In this document: piece by piece, positions 1-6,216 of the stretch
Layout of the letters: each line of letters starts with the position of its first letter
Numbering within the stretch: position 1 is the stretch's first letter
DNA from: CBFDBT01 sp965603115
Lineage (GTDB): Bacteria > Pseudomonadota > Alphaproteobacteria > Sphingomonadales > Kordiimonadaceae
NCBI GenBank assembly: GCA_965603115.1
Contig: CBFDBT010000023.1
Span: forward strand, 1-23,986
Direction of reading: 5' to 3'
Length of the DNA: 23,986 nt
Made by a program: the position numbers and the translations under genes
The notes under the pieces: model-generated
Told to the model about the DNA's origin: nothing
Databases searched by the model: none
What the model saw: the letters and a program-made list of their open reading frames with translations, nothing else

Positions 1-2
1 TT

Positions 3-176
3 GCCAAGAGACAATTCGTCACCAACAGTCAAAACACTATCTGGGCCACCAAGAGGCTGATGGGGCGGAAATTTGACAGCAAAGAAGTTCAGGCCATGCA
101 AAAAATGGTGGGTTATGAAATTATTTTCACTTGGGCTAATATTTTACTCTTTTATCTCTATCTCGGCACAAGCTGA
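3..176 (+). pseudogene. dnaK: Truncated dnaK (Hsp70) fragment, 5' end outside window
   Basis: The frame starting at base 3 reads 41 residues (to base 125) that align without gaps to residues about 54-94 of E. coli DnaK, in the ATPase domain. Matching blocks are AKRQ, VTN, QNT, KRL, GR and EVQ, ending in an aromatic-x-I-I. After base 125 the similarity stops abruptly, and the frame runs through unrelated residues to a TGA at 174-176. A working DnaK is about 640 residues, so this copy is broken. Some residues that are normally invariant differ (the proline after VTN is serine), which fits decay. The break falls about ten bases inside the next gene's ATG at 115, as if a rearrangement had joined the two. 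The family assignment rests on recalled alignment. What lies left of base 1 is unknown. Confidence 0.8.
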
Positions 177-909
177 CGATGATGCCCCATATCTGCAGGA
201 CAAGCGAAACCCAGACTTCAAACTCAATGTGGGTTGGGCCGCAGGGTTTGGGCCAGAATTTTTTGGTAGTTCTAATATGGAGTTTAAGCACCGGCCTATT
301 ATTGACCTTAGATATAAAAAGCGCCTTAGAATCTTTGGTCCAAAAGCAAATTATTCCCTTTTCAAGCAATCAGGGTTTTCCGCAGGACCGATGATGCAAT
401 ATTCTTTTGGTCGCAAAGAAAGCGATAATCCTATGTTAAAAGGTCTTGGCGATAATGGCGACAAGATTGAATTGGGTGCTTTCTTGAACTATAAAAAAGG
501 CCCATTTGAGCTTAAACTAGAAGGTAAAAGCGGGCTTGGGGATAATGCGGGCGAGACTTTTACGTTAAGCATTTTGCAGGGCCTTTATCGGGGAGAGAGA
601 ATATCATGGTTGATGGCGCTCAGGTCGCAATATTTTTCCCAACAAGCGATGCAAAGAAAATTTGGCATTACCGAAATTCAAGCTCAGAATTCTGTTTCGA
701 ATCTGGCCGCCTTCAGGCCATCTGCAGGCGTTAGCAATAGTAACATGCTCCTATTTGGCGACTATAAACTCGATGATCATATTTCATTGATATTTGTAGG
801 TTCTGTATGGCACTTGATGTCGGATGCTACTGACAGTCCATTGATAAAGAGTGATTTTGGCAGCGAGTTTCAAGCGCTGTATGGCATGGCCCTTATTTAT
901 AAATTTTAG
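115..909 (+). CDS. MipA/OmpV family outer-membrane protein
   Basis: This predicted 264-residue protein has a signal peptide (MKLF, a hydrophobic run, cleavage after SAQA) followed by a beta-barrel-like sequence rich in alternating Tyr, Phe and Gly. It ends in phenylalanine (residues IYKF), as outer-membrane barrels usually do. The start of the mature part, with GFGPEFFGSS and then RPIIDLRY, resembles the MipA/OmpV family (MltA-interacting protein, a possible scaffold for murein enzymes). The ATG at 115 is chosen because it begins directly with the signal peptide. A TTG at 73 with a GGGGCGG upstream would add 14 residues that are dnaK remnant sequence read out of frame. The native promoter may have been replaced by the dnaK remnant. 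It converges with the nitroreductase gene with no spacer. Exact function is unknown. Confidence 0.82.
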   Translation: MKLFSLGLIFYSFISISAQADDDAPYLQDKRNPDFKLNVGWAAGFGPEFFGSSNMEFKHRPIIDLRYKKRLRIFGPKANYSLFKQSGFSAGPMMQYSFGRKESDNPMLKGLGDNGDKIELGAFLNYKKGPFELKLEGKSGLGDNAGETFTLSILQGLYRGERISWLMALRSQYFSQQAMQRKFGITEIQAQNSVSNLAAFRPSAGVSNSNMLLFGDYKLDDHISLIFVGSVWHLMSDATDSPLIKSDFGSEFQALYGMALIYKF

Positions 910-1590
910 CTAGTCACCCTCAAACCATGTGGAAATGCCACCCAATGATTTTTTGGTGATATCTGGCACTACGGCATCTTTTGCTGGGTGCCCTACCACG
1001 AGCAACATTACAGCCTTTTCATTGCTGGGGCGGTCTAATATTTCTCGCAAAAACCCCATCGGAGAGGGTGTGTGGGTGAGGGTGGCGAGGCCAGCATTAT
1101 GGAGCGCTGCGATTAAAAGCCCTGTAGCTATGCCAACACTTTCGTTAACGTAATAGTTTTTATGTTTTTCGTCACCGTCTTTAAGCTCATAAATTTCTTT
1201 GAATATAACAATCAACCATGGTGCTGTTTCCAAGAAAGGCTTATTGGCATCGGTGCCAAACTGTTCGAGATCTTTTAGCCAGCTGTCACCGGCTTTGCCA
1301 CCATAAAAAGCGCGTTCTTCTTCTTCAGCGGCGTGTCGTATTTTATTTTTAAGGTCTGCGGCGTTTATGGCCACAAAATGCCACGGCTGCTTGTTGGCAC
1401 CGCTAGGTGCTGTGCCAGCTGTGCGTATGGCATCTTTTATGACCGAACGTGGAACGGATTGATCAGAAAAATGGCGTACCGTGCGGCGCTTTTTCATCAA
1501 GGCATAAAAATCTGCAGCGCGCTTTTCCATGTCTTCATTCGAAATGTTCTCAAAGCCCTTTAAAGGGATATGATCCGATATATCTGCCAT
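910..1590 (-). CDS. Nitroreductase-family flavoprotein, iodotyrosine deiodinase-like
   Basis: This 226-residue FMN enzyme of the nitroreductase fold is probably cytoplasmic and homodimeric. The phosphate-binding arginines are at 35-39 (RRTVR) and the flavin loop is PSGANKQPW at 62-70. From residue about 89 it aligns without gaps to the active-site lid of mammalian iodotyrosine deiodinase: EEEE, then Tyr, then Trp, then Lys, then ETAP. The three side chains that grip the amino-acid part of iodotyrosine in that enzyme (Glu157, Tyr161 and Lys182 in human) are matched by Glu92, Tyr96 and Lys117. The C-terminal VGHPAKDAVVPD also fits that subfamily. Reductive dehalogenation of halotyrosines is therefore a reasonable inference, not a certainty. 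A GAGGAG ribosome site precedes the ATG. Divergent from the beta-lactamase-fold gene. Confidence 0.9.
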   Translation of the reverse strand: MADISDHIPLKGFENISNEDMEKRAADFYALMKKRRTVRHFSDQSVPRSVIKDAIRTAGTAPSGANKQPWHFVAINAADLKNKIRHAAEEEERAFYGGKAGDSWLKDLEQFGTDANKPFLETAPWLIVIFKEIYELKDGDEKHKNYYVNESVGIATGLLIAALHNAGLATLTHTPSPMGFLREILDRPSNEKAVMLLVVGHPAKDAVVPDITKKSLGGISTWFEGD

Positions 1591-1649
1591 GTAGCTTTCT
1601 CCTCAATTTGGGCAGAGACTACAGCGAGAAAAGGGAATTAGCAATCTAG

Positions 1650-1678
1650 TTGGCACGAACTCTTTGATGGGGTAGCTT
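1650..1678 (+). promoter_or_regulatory. Putative sigma-70-type promoter for the beta-lactamase-fold gene
   Basis: TTGGCA (1650-1655) and TAGCTT (1673-1678) are separated by 17 bases, within the 112-base divergent spacer. The expected transcription start lies about 18 bases before the AAGGAG ribosome site at 1686-1691. This rests on pattern reading only. Confidence 0.4.
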
Positions 1679-1702
1679 AACGTGCAAGGAGACTTTAAAG
1701 CG

Positions 1703-3472
1703 ATGCTGAACTATTTAAAATCCATTTGTATTATTGTCGCAGCGCTGTGTTTTGCTGCAGCCGAAGTGCGGGCGCAATCTATTACGCTTCACGAGGGTGA
1801 CTTGCATACCCTGCTAGAGAAAAACGAAATCGTAACCGATAATCTTTGGGTTATTAATGGCAATAAACATTTTTACGGCTCAGCGGATCAGCAGATGGTT
1901 TCGATGGGTAAGCTATCAAGTGTGTTATGGAACATGGCTGCCATGCGCCTCATAGATCAAGGTGCATTTACTCCTGATGCGCCTGTTGCTCTTTTGGTTG
2001 AGGAATTTGAACTTGCTAGCCCTTTTAGAGAAATAATTACCATGCGACATTTGCTCGCTGGCACGGCGGGTTTTGCAACACCACCTTGGTATTCTAGTAA
2101 GCTTGGTTACCTTTCTCCTCGCAAAAGGATGAAAGCTGACAATGATTGGCGAAAGCATATTATTGCCGTGAGTAATCCGGGTCTTGTCGGCCGTGATGAC
2201 CCTGTAGGCCAAGCCCTTCTTGCTAAAGCCGTTATATCAGATTGGGGAGAGGGTTATGGGGAAAGCTTGCAGGATTTAGTTTTTACACCCCTTGGCATTA
2301 CAGCCGACAATGTGCAAATGCCCGTGCCACAAGATACCCCCTATGACAGTTTTTTTGCTCCTACTTTGGACATCAAGCTCTCCGGACAAGCTTTTGCCAA
2401 AATTCTTGCTGTATTGAGTAATAATCAGCTTAAAAATGGAGAGCGTTTTCTTTCTCTAGTGAATTATACAGCTTTAATGCAGGGGCAGGGGTGGCGGGTT
2501 CATCCGCTGGGGCCAGGTCGCAGCTATGGCTTTGCTTTGAGCGCGATTGAGGGGCGCAGAATGGCGACATTGCTGCCAAGCACTGAGCCATCTTCGCATA
2601 TGGCTATATCTGGATCAGGATTAATTGCTTTTCCCGAGGCAGGCATAGTGATTGCTATGACCGAGCGTGTTTCTGAAGGATTGGCTCTCAAGCAGGCGCT
2701 TATTCGTGTTGCTGGTTTGATTGCTAAAGAGTTTATTCCCCGAACAAATTATTTTCGAGAGCGTAAAGAAATGGAGGCTGTGAGCGAGGTGCGTCCACGT
2801 GAAGGCTATTTTATGCTTGATGATGCGGCGAGTTCATGGCTGGGAGAGAAACTCTATCGGGCTAAATATTTTAGTCCTTATATCGTTGTTAAACGCGATA
2901 GTGTACACGTTAATTATGGTGGCAGACAGGTGTTATATAATCGAATAGAGCCACGTCTTTATCAAAGTTTAGAGGGTGAAAAGCTCTATGTCAGTGATGG
3001 TAGTGGGGGGTATATCTCCATTGGTGAAAACCTGTTTCGATATACGGGTGCTATGGGCAACCCCTATTTATTAATATCCCCCCTCATAATATGTCTCTTT
3101 GTGCTTTTTACCGCGTCTCTTCACTGGAATAGTAAACGCGGCAAAGATTGGAAGCGATTTGCGCGTTGGTCCGTTGCAGGTGGAATTTTGTTTGCTGGCG
3201 GCTTTGTAATGGAAGTGCATTATTATCCTACGATGTGGATTGAGGAGCAGCTTGGGTTCTTAATTTTATTTTGGCGCGCGATATTTAATATTGGGCTGAT
3301 GCTTATCCTTACCGCCCCTATGTACGCCTGGCGATTTGGCAAGCAGAATGTTTTTCATGAAAATGTAAGGCAAATGATACTAGGTAGTCATGTTATACTG
3401 ATTGCGGCATCAGCGCTTGTTTTGGCACTGATGTCAGTTGCGTGGGGGTTGGCTGGCGAACTTTTACCTTAA
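1703..3472 (+). CDS. Membrane-anchored beta-lactamase-fold serine hydrolase homologue, active site altered
   Basis: A signal peptide (residues 1-25, ending VRAQ) is followed by a class C beta-lactamase/PBP-like domain and then four predicted membrane helices in the last 140 residues. The nucleophile motif SMGK (Ser67, Lys70) sits before a helix of the right kind. The second motif, normally Tyr-x-Asn followed by a GYxLLG-like stretch, is replaced by GRDDPVGQALL, so the tyrosine base is missing. The third motif (HxG or KTG) is also not intact; HMAISGSG stands in its place. It may be a poorly active hydrolase or a binding protein facing the periplasm. The ATG at 1703 has AAGGAG eleven bases upstream; an earlier GTG at 1682 lies inside the leader and is less likely. 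The glycosylase gene follows after 13 bases, so the two are probably co-transcribed. Confidence 0.8.
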   Translation: MLNYLKSICIIVAALCFAAAEVRAQSITLHEGDLHTLLEKNEIVTDNLWVINGNKHFYGSADQQMVSMGKLSSVLWNMAAMRLIDQGAFTPDAPVALLVEEFELASPFREIITMRHLLAGTAGFATPPWYSSKLGYLSPRKRMKADNDWRKHIIAVSNPGLVGRDDPVGQALLAKAVISDWGEGYGESLQDLVFTPLGITADNVQMPVPQDTPYDSFFAPTLDIKLSGQAFAKILAVLSNNQLKNGERFLSLVNYTALMQGQGWRVHPLGPGRSYGFALSAIEGRRMATLLPSTEPSSHMAISGSGLIAFPEAGIVIAMTERVSEGLALKQALIRVAGLIAKEFIPRTNYFRERKEMEAVSEVRPREGYFMLDDAASSWLGEKLYRAKYFSPYIVVKRDSVHVNYGGRQVLYNRIEPRLYQSLEGEKLYVSDGSGGYISIGENLFRYTGAMGNPYLLISPLIICLFVLFTASLHWNSKRGKDWKRFARWSVAGGILFAGGFVMEVHYYPTMWIEEQLGFLILFWRAIFNIGLMLILTAPMYAWRFGKQNVFHENVRQMILGSHVILIAASALVLALMSVAWGLAGELLP

Positions 3473-3485
3473 AGAAAGCTGATGA

Positions 3486-4109
3486 ATGCACTCTTTAAAC
3501 ACTAAAGCTATAAAAAGCATGCTTGATGAACTTGCTGCTCGCGATGAAAAAATTGCCGCCGCTATAGAGTGCGTAGGCTATCCAACAGAGCGTATAAATC
3601 CGGGCGGCTTTGCTGTTTTACTGCGGGTCATTGTTGGTCAACAATTATCTGTAAAAGCGGCTGCAACCATTTTTTCAAGATTTTCTGATCTTCTTGGCGG
3701 AGATATTACGCCCGAACGCGTTTTGGCGCTGGACGCGGATATTATGCGCGGCGCTGGAATGTCACGACAAAAATTCACCTATAGTCATTCTCTTGCTGAA
3801 GCCGTTAGGTCAGGCGCGCTTGATTTCGCTTCACTAGAAGCTCTTGGCGATGAAGACGCTATCGCGATGATTACAAATGTGAAGGGGTTGGGGCGTTGGA
3901 GCGCAGAGATGTATTTAATGTTTTCCATGGGACGCGTGGATATATGGCCCATTGATGATTTAGCGGTGCGGGCGGGCATAACACGTATATTGGGTGAAGA
4001 AGGCAAGCCAAAACCAAAGACAGTTGATAGCTGGGGAGAGGTCTGGCGCCCCTATAGAAGTGCCGTCGCATTGCTCTCTTGGCATTATTACTCCAATGCA
4101 CCTCTATGA
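3486..4109 (+). CDS. DNA-3-methyladenine glycosylase II (AlkA-type, HhH-GPD)
   Basis: This 207-residue base-excision repair enzyme removes alkylated purines from DNA. VGQQLSVKAA at 50-59 is the typical start of the HhH-GPD core. The helix-hairpin-helix is at about 129-144 (NVKGLGRWSAEM). The catalytic aspartate is probably Asp158 in WPIDDLAVR, by alignment with the MutY/AlkA pattern. It lacks the N-terminal domain of E. coli AlkA, which is normal for the short alphaproteobacterial form. The start follows the preceding stop by 13 bases with a weak ribosome site (AAAGAAAG), so translation may depend on the upstream gene. No iron-sulfur cysteines are present. Confidence 0.88.
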   Translation: MHSLNTKAIKSMLDELAARDEKIAAAIECVGYPTERINPGGFAVLLRVIVGQQLSVKAAATIFSRFSDLLGGDITPERVLALDADIMRGAGMSRQKFTYSHSLAEAVRSGALDFASLEALGDEDAIAMITNVKGLGRWSAEMYLMFSMGRVDIWPIDDLAVRAGITRILGEEGKPKPKTVDSWGEVWRPYRSAVALLSWHYYSNAPL

Positions 4110-4153
4110 TCTAGGGTATTATTTAGTGGATTTCATGTCAGTTATGTGATTAA

Positions 4154-4348
4154 ACGGCAAAAAACAGGGGTGCCAAACTCTTAAAAGATTTGAACACCCC
4201 AGTCACCAAAAGTGGGGTAGAAGACGCCGCCGAGTTCTAAACAGAAAACCAAAACCCAGGGGTAGCATCAAAATATGACACGGGGAATATAGAAGCTGTT
4301 TAAACACTCGACGACAAGCTTAGATATAGGCGGTTAATCAGAGAATGA
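4154..4348 (+). pseudogene. Possible decayed coding remnant, maybe of a DUF442 gene
   Basis: One frame reads as protein-like sequence in three pieces, broken by TAA at 4238-4240 and 4301-4303 and ended by TGA at 4346-4348. The first piece contains L-N-T-PVTKSG. The same PVTKSG occurs in the DUF442 protein encoded downstream (residues 66-71), and the two encodings differ mainly at third codon positions. That hints at an old duplicate of the downstream gene. Two stops in about 60 codons is also what random sequence gives, so the call is weak. Confidence 0.22.
4167..4217. repeat. Overlapping alternative hairpins
   Basis: GGGGTG-x-CAAA (4167-4177) can pair with TTTG-xx-CACCCC (4189-4200). The same CCCC block can instead pair with the GGGG at 4214-4217, across CAC/GTG, so the two hairpins exclude each other. 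Read on the minus strand, the first hairpin is followed by a T run and would resemble an intrinsic terminator, but no minus-strand gene ends here. Confidence 0.4.
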
Positions 4349-4349
4349 A

Positions 4350-4380
4350 TTGACCTTGGTCAAGTGAAAGCAAATAAATT
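4350..4380 (+). promoter_or_regulatory. Possible promoter with palindrome over the -35 box
   Basis: TTGACC (4350-4355) and its inverted copy GGTCAA (4358-4363) form a palindrome with a two-base centre. A weak -10 (TAAATT, 4375-4380) lies 19 bases after TTGACC, which is longer than ideal. The site is about 50 bases before the DUF442 start, so a repressor could act there. Confidence 0.3.
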
Positions 4381-4430
4381 CACAAAAAGCTAAATAAAAT
4401 CATCATTAAGAATAAAGGTAGGCATAAATA

Positions 4431-4862
4431 ATGGCCAAATGCATTGAAATTAATAAAAATCTATCAGTATCAGAGCAAATCACAATCAGTGATTTGAAGG
4501 CGTTAAAAGAGCAAGGGTTTGACACTATTATATGCAACCGCCCAGATTTTGAAGATACCAACCAAGCATTGGCAGATGATGTTGAAAGCCATGCCATTGA
4601 TCTTGGATTGAAATTTTTGCATATTCCCGTCACAAAGAGCGGCCCTACCATGCAAGCTGTAGAAATGACCAAGCAAGCTCTTGAAGAAGCAAGTGGGCCA
4701 ATTCTCGCCTATTGTCGCTCAGGCCAGCGCTCAACCATGTTGTGGTCACTAGCAACAGCCCTTGGCGGCGGTGTAACAGCTGACGAAATTCTTGCCACGG
4801 CTTCATCTGCTGGTTTTAAAATTGATGGTTTGCGCCCTACACTGGAAAGCCTCAGTTCTTAA
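4431..4862 (+). CDS. TIGR01244/DUF442 family protein (predicted sulfurtransferase/phosphatase fold)
   Basis: This 143-residue cytoplasmic protein is of the DUF442 type, a tyrosine-phosphatase/rhodanese-like fold whose members are named sulfur transferases and are often linked to sulfide handling. The active loop AYC-RSGQR has Cys95 and Arg100, a Cys-x4-Arg spacing as in rhodaneses. A second conserved segment, ICNRPDFE (34-41), carries another cysteine (Cys35). The full length is typical for a stand-alone member; no metallo-beta-lactamase domain is attached. A close paralogue (about half identical) follows 349 bases downstream on the same strand. Its start has AGGTAGG upstream. Biochemical role is inferred only from the family. 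Confidence 0.85.
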   Translation: MAKCIEINKNLSVSEQITISDLKALKEQGFDTIICNRPDFEDTNQALADDVESHAIDLGLKFLHIPVTKSGPTMQAVEMTKQALEEASGPILAYCRSGQRSTMLWSLATALGGGVTADEILATASSAGFKIDGLRPTLESLSS

Positions 4863-5211
4863 GCCGAAGACATTAAAGTTCTTTATCCTGAGAAACGTCT
4901 TAGTCCCTCCAAAAATTTTCAGAGAATCGTGATGCCAATCGCTCCGCTTTGCCGGGGTTTGGCGATATGCGGCTATCTATTAGGCGTATGGAAATGCGGC
5001 CTCGTCTAAAATTATGCAATAAAATTCTAACTTATAGAGTTTTAATAGATTATTATTAGTTTTATATTTTAATATTCATATTTTATTAGATTTATATATT
5101 AAATTATGCATAATAATGAAAATATAATTCAACAGATTCTCTAGTTTCAAAAAATTGGTCACATGAGACCGTAGATTAAGAGAGTTACGACAGATTAAGT
5201 AGGATAGAAAA
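4863..5211. other. Gene-free stretch with sharp base-composition change
   Basis: Bases 4863 to about 5007 have normal composition. From about 5008 to 5170 the sequence is strongly AT-rich and contains short repeats and a perfect palindrome. On the minus strand a frame of about 40 codons (reading towards a TAA at 4900-4902) looks protein-like (RISPNPGKAERLAS), but it has no clear start and I do not recognise it. The last part carries an AGGA ribosome site for the second DUF442 gene. Confidence 0.55.
5008..5114. repeat. AT-rich direct repeats and perfect 12-base palindrome
   Basis: AAATTATGCA occurs at 5008-5017 and again at 5101-5110. A 21-base unit starting TTATTAG occurs at 5053-5073 and 5083-5103, offset 30 bases, with about 18 of 21 matches. 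ATTATGCATAAT (5103-5114) is a perfect palindrome about 100 bases before the second DUF442 start. The arrangement resembles operator sites, but the binding protein is unknown. Confidence 0.45.
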
Positions 5212-5649
5212 ATGGCAGCATATAAAAAAATAGACGAAAACCTTTCTATTTCAGGACAGATTTTTGTAGGGCATCTGGATAAGATAAAGGCACAGGGCTT
5301 TACGACTATTATATGTAACCGGCCTGATTTTGAAGAGGATGCTGAGGACCAGCCTTTGTCCTCTGACATTCAAAACCGGGCGAGTGAGCTTGGCATGGAG
5401 TTTATTTATATTCCGATAGATGACTCCGGCCCCAACATGAAAGCGGTGCAGAAGACTAAAGAAGCCCTTGATACAGCGCAGGGTCCAATTCTTGCCTACT
5501 GTCTGTCTGGCAAGCGCTCTTTGACGTTATATTCGCTTGCCAAGGCTTTTGGTGGCCATAGTACGACTGAAGAGCTTATTTCTAAAGCCACATCGGTTGG
5601 TTATAATTTGAGTGGTCTGCGCCCGACACTGGATTTCGTGGCGGCATAG
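5212..5649 (+). CDS. TIGR01244/DUF442 family protein, second tandem copy
   Basis: This 145-residue paralogue of the protein at 4431-4862 is alike along the whole length. It shares the ICNRPDFE segment (Cys35), the SGPxM segment and the C-terminal GLRPTL. The active loop is AYC-LSGKR, with Cys97 and Arg102. The residue after the catalytic Cys is Leu instead of the usual Arg, which may change substrate choice. An insertion of two residues lies at about 43-46. The AGGATAG ribosome site fits the ATG at 5212. Its own AT-rich upstream region suggests separate control from the first copy. The stop is only six bases from the stop of the convergent acetyltransferase gene. Confidence 0.85.
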   Translation: MAAYKKIDENLSISGQIFVGHLDKIKAQGFTTIICNRPDFEEDAEDQPLSSDIQNRASELGMEFIYIPIDDSGPNMKAVQKTKEALDTAQGPILAYCLSGKRSLTLYSLAKAFGGHSTTEELISKATSVGYNLSGLRPTLDFVAA

Positions 5650-5655
5650 CTTGCC

Positions 5656-6216
5656 TCAAATTCGCCTAAAGCACCAGCAAAGTTCATCGTCTATCACTTC
5701 TTCGTGGGTGACGACAAAGCCCGACTTTTCAAGCACGCGCCGACTGGCTGGATGGCCTACCTCAACCGAGGCCTTCAGGTCTTCTTTTGGATAGCCCATT
5801 TTTTGTTCTGCATATTTGACGATAGCATCATTAACTTCTGTTGCTATACCGTGACCCCAAAATGACTTTCTAAGCGTATAACCAAGTTCTAACCAGCAAC
5901 CATCTTCGGTTGGCCTGAGTATAGTCCAGCCAATAAATGGGATGCCATCGCCTTTGCTTGCATCAAGCCATTCGATAGCCCAGCCAAATTTGTAACGTCC
6001 CTTTTCATGTAAATCCCTTGTGAACGCCTGCTTATGCTGAGCGCGATCAGTTGCTAGTTGATAGGGTAGATAGCGCACAACGTCAGGATCTGAGCGAATG
6101 TGCCAAAAGCCTTCCTCATGGTCTTCCCGCAGCGGGGTTAGTCGAAAGCGCTCGCTAACAAGGTCACCTGAGTAGCCGACTATTTTAGCGCGATCATATG
6201 TGCCCTTGGCTGCCAT
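5656..6216 (-). CDS. GNAT-family N-acetyltransferase, RimJ/RimL type
   Basis: This 186-residue acetyltransferase probably uses acetyl-CoA to acetylate an amino group on a protein, peptide or small molecule. ERFRLTPLREDH at about 22-33 is the usual start of the RimJ/RimL-like domain. The acetyl-CoA pyrophosphate loop is RKSFWGHGIATE, and the C-terminal part has the typical ASRRVLEKSGF. No signal peptide is present. The ATG follows the TAA of the oligopeptidase B gene with no base between them, and GGAG eight bases before that stop can serve as ribosome site. The two are therefore almost certainly co-transcribed and may be translationally coupled. The substrate is unknown. Confidence 0.87.
   Translation of the reverse strand: MAAKGTYDRAKIVGYSGDLVSERFRLTPLREDHEEGFWHIRSDPDVVRYLPYQLATDRAQHKQAFTRDLHEKGRYKFGWAIEWLDASKGDGIPFIGWTILRPTEDGCWLELGYTLRKSFWGHGIATEVNDAIVKYAEQKMGYPKEDLKASVEVGHPASRRVLEKSGFVVTHEEVIDDELCWCFRRI

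Larger units (their letters stand above)
4110..4430. other. Gene-free stretch between glycosylase and first DUF442 gene
   Basis: No intact gene is visible in these 321 bases. They contain two overlapping hairpins (4167-4217), a coding-like reading frame broken by two TAA codons (4154-4348), a short palindrome overlapping a possible -35 box (4350-4363), and the leader of the DUF442 gene with an AGGTAGG ribosome site. Confidence 0.6.

Noticed and set aside
73..114. TTG start at 73 giving a longer MipA-like protein
   Set aside because: The extra residues are the dnaK remnant read in the wrong frame, and the signal peptide begins cleanly at the ATG at 115. The GGGGCGG before the TTG keeps it a remote possibility.
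4932..5009. 25-codon plus-strand open frame starting MPIAPLC
   Set aside because: No ribosome site and no resemblance to any known small protein; length expected by chance.
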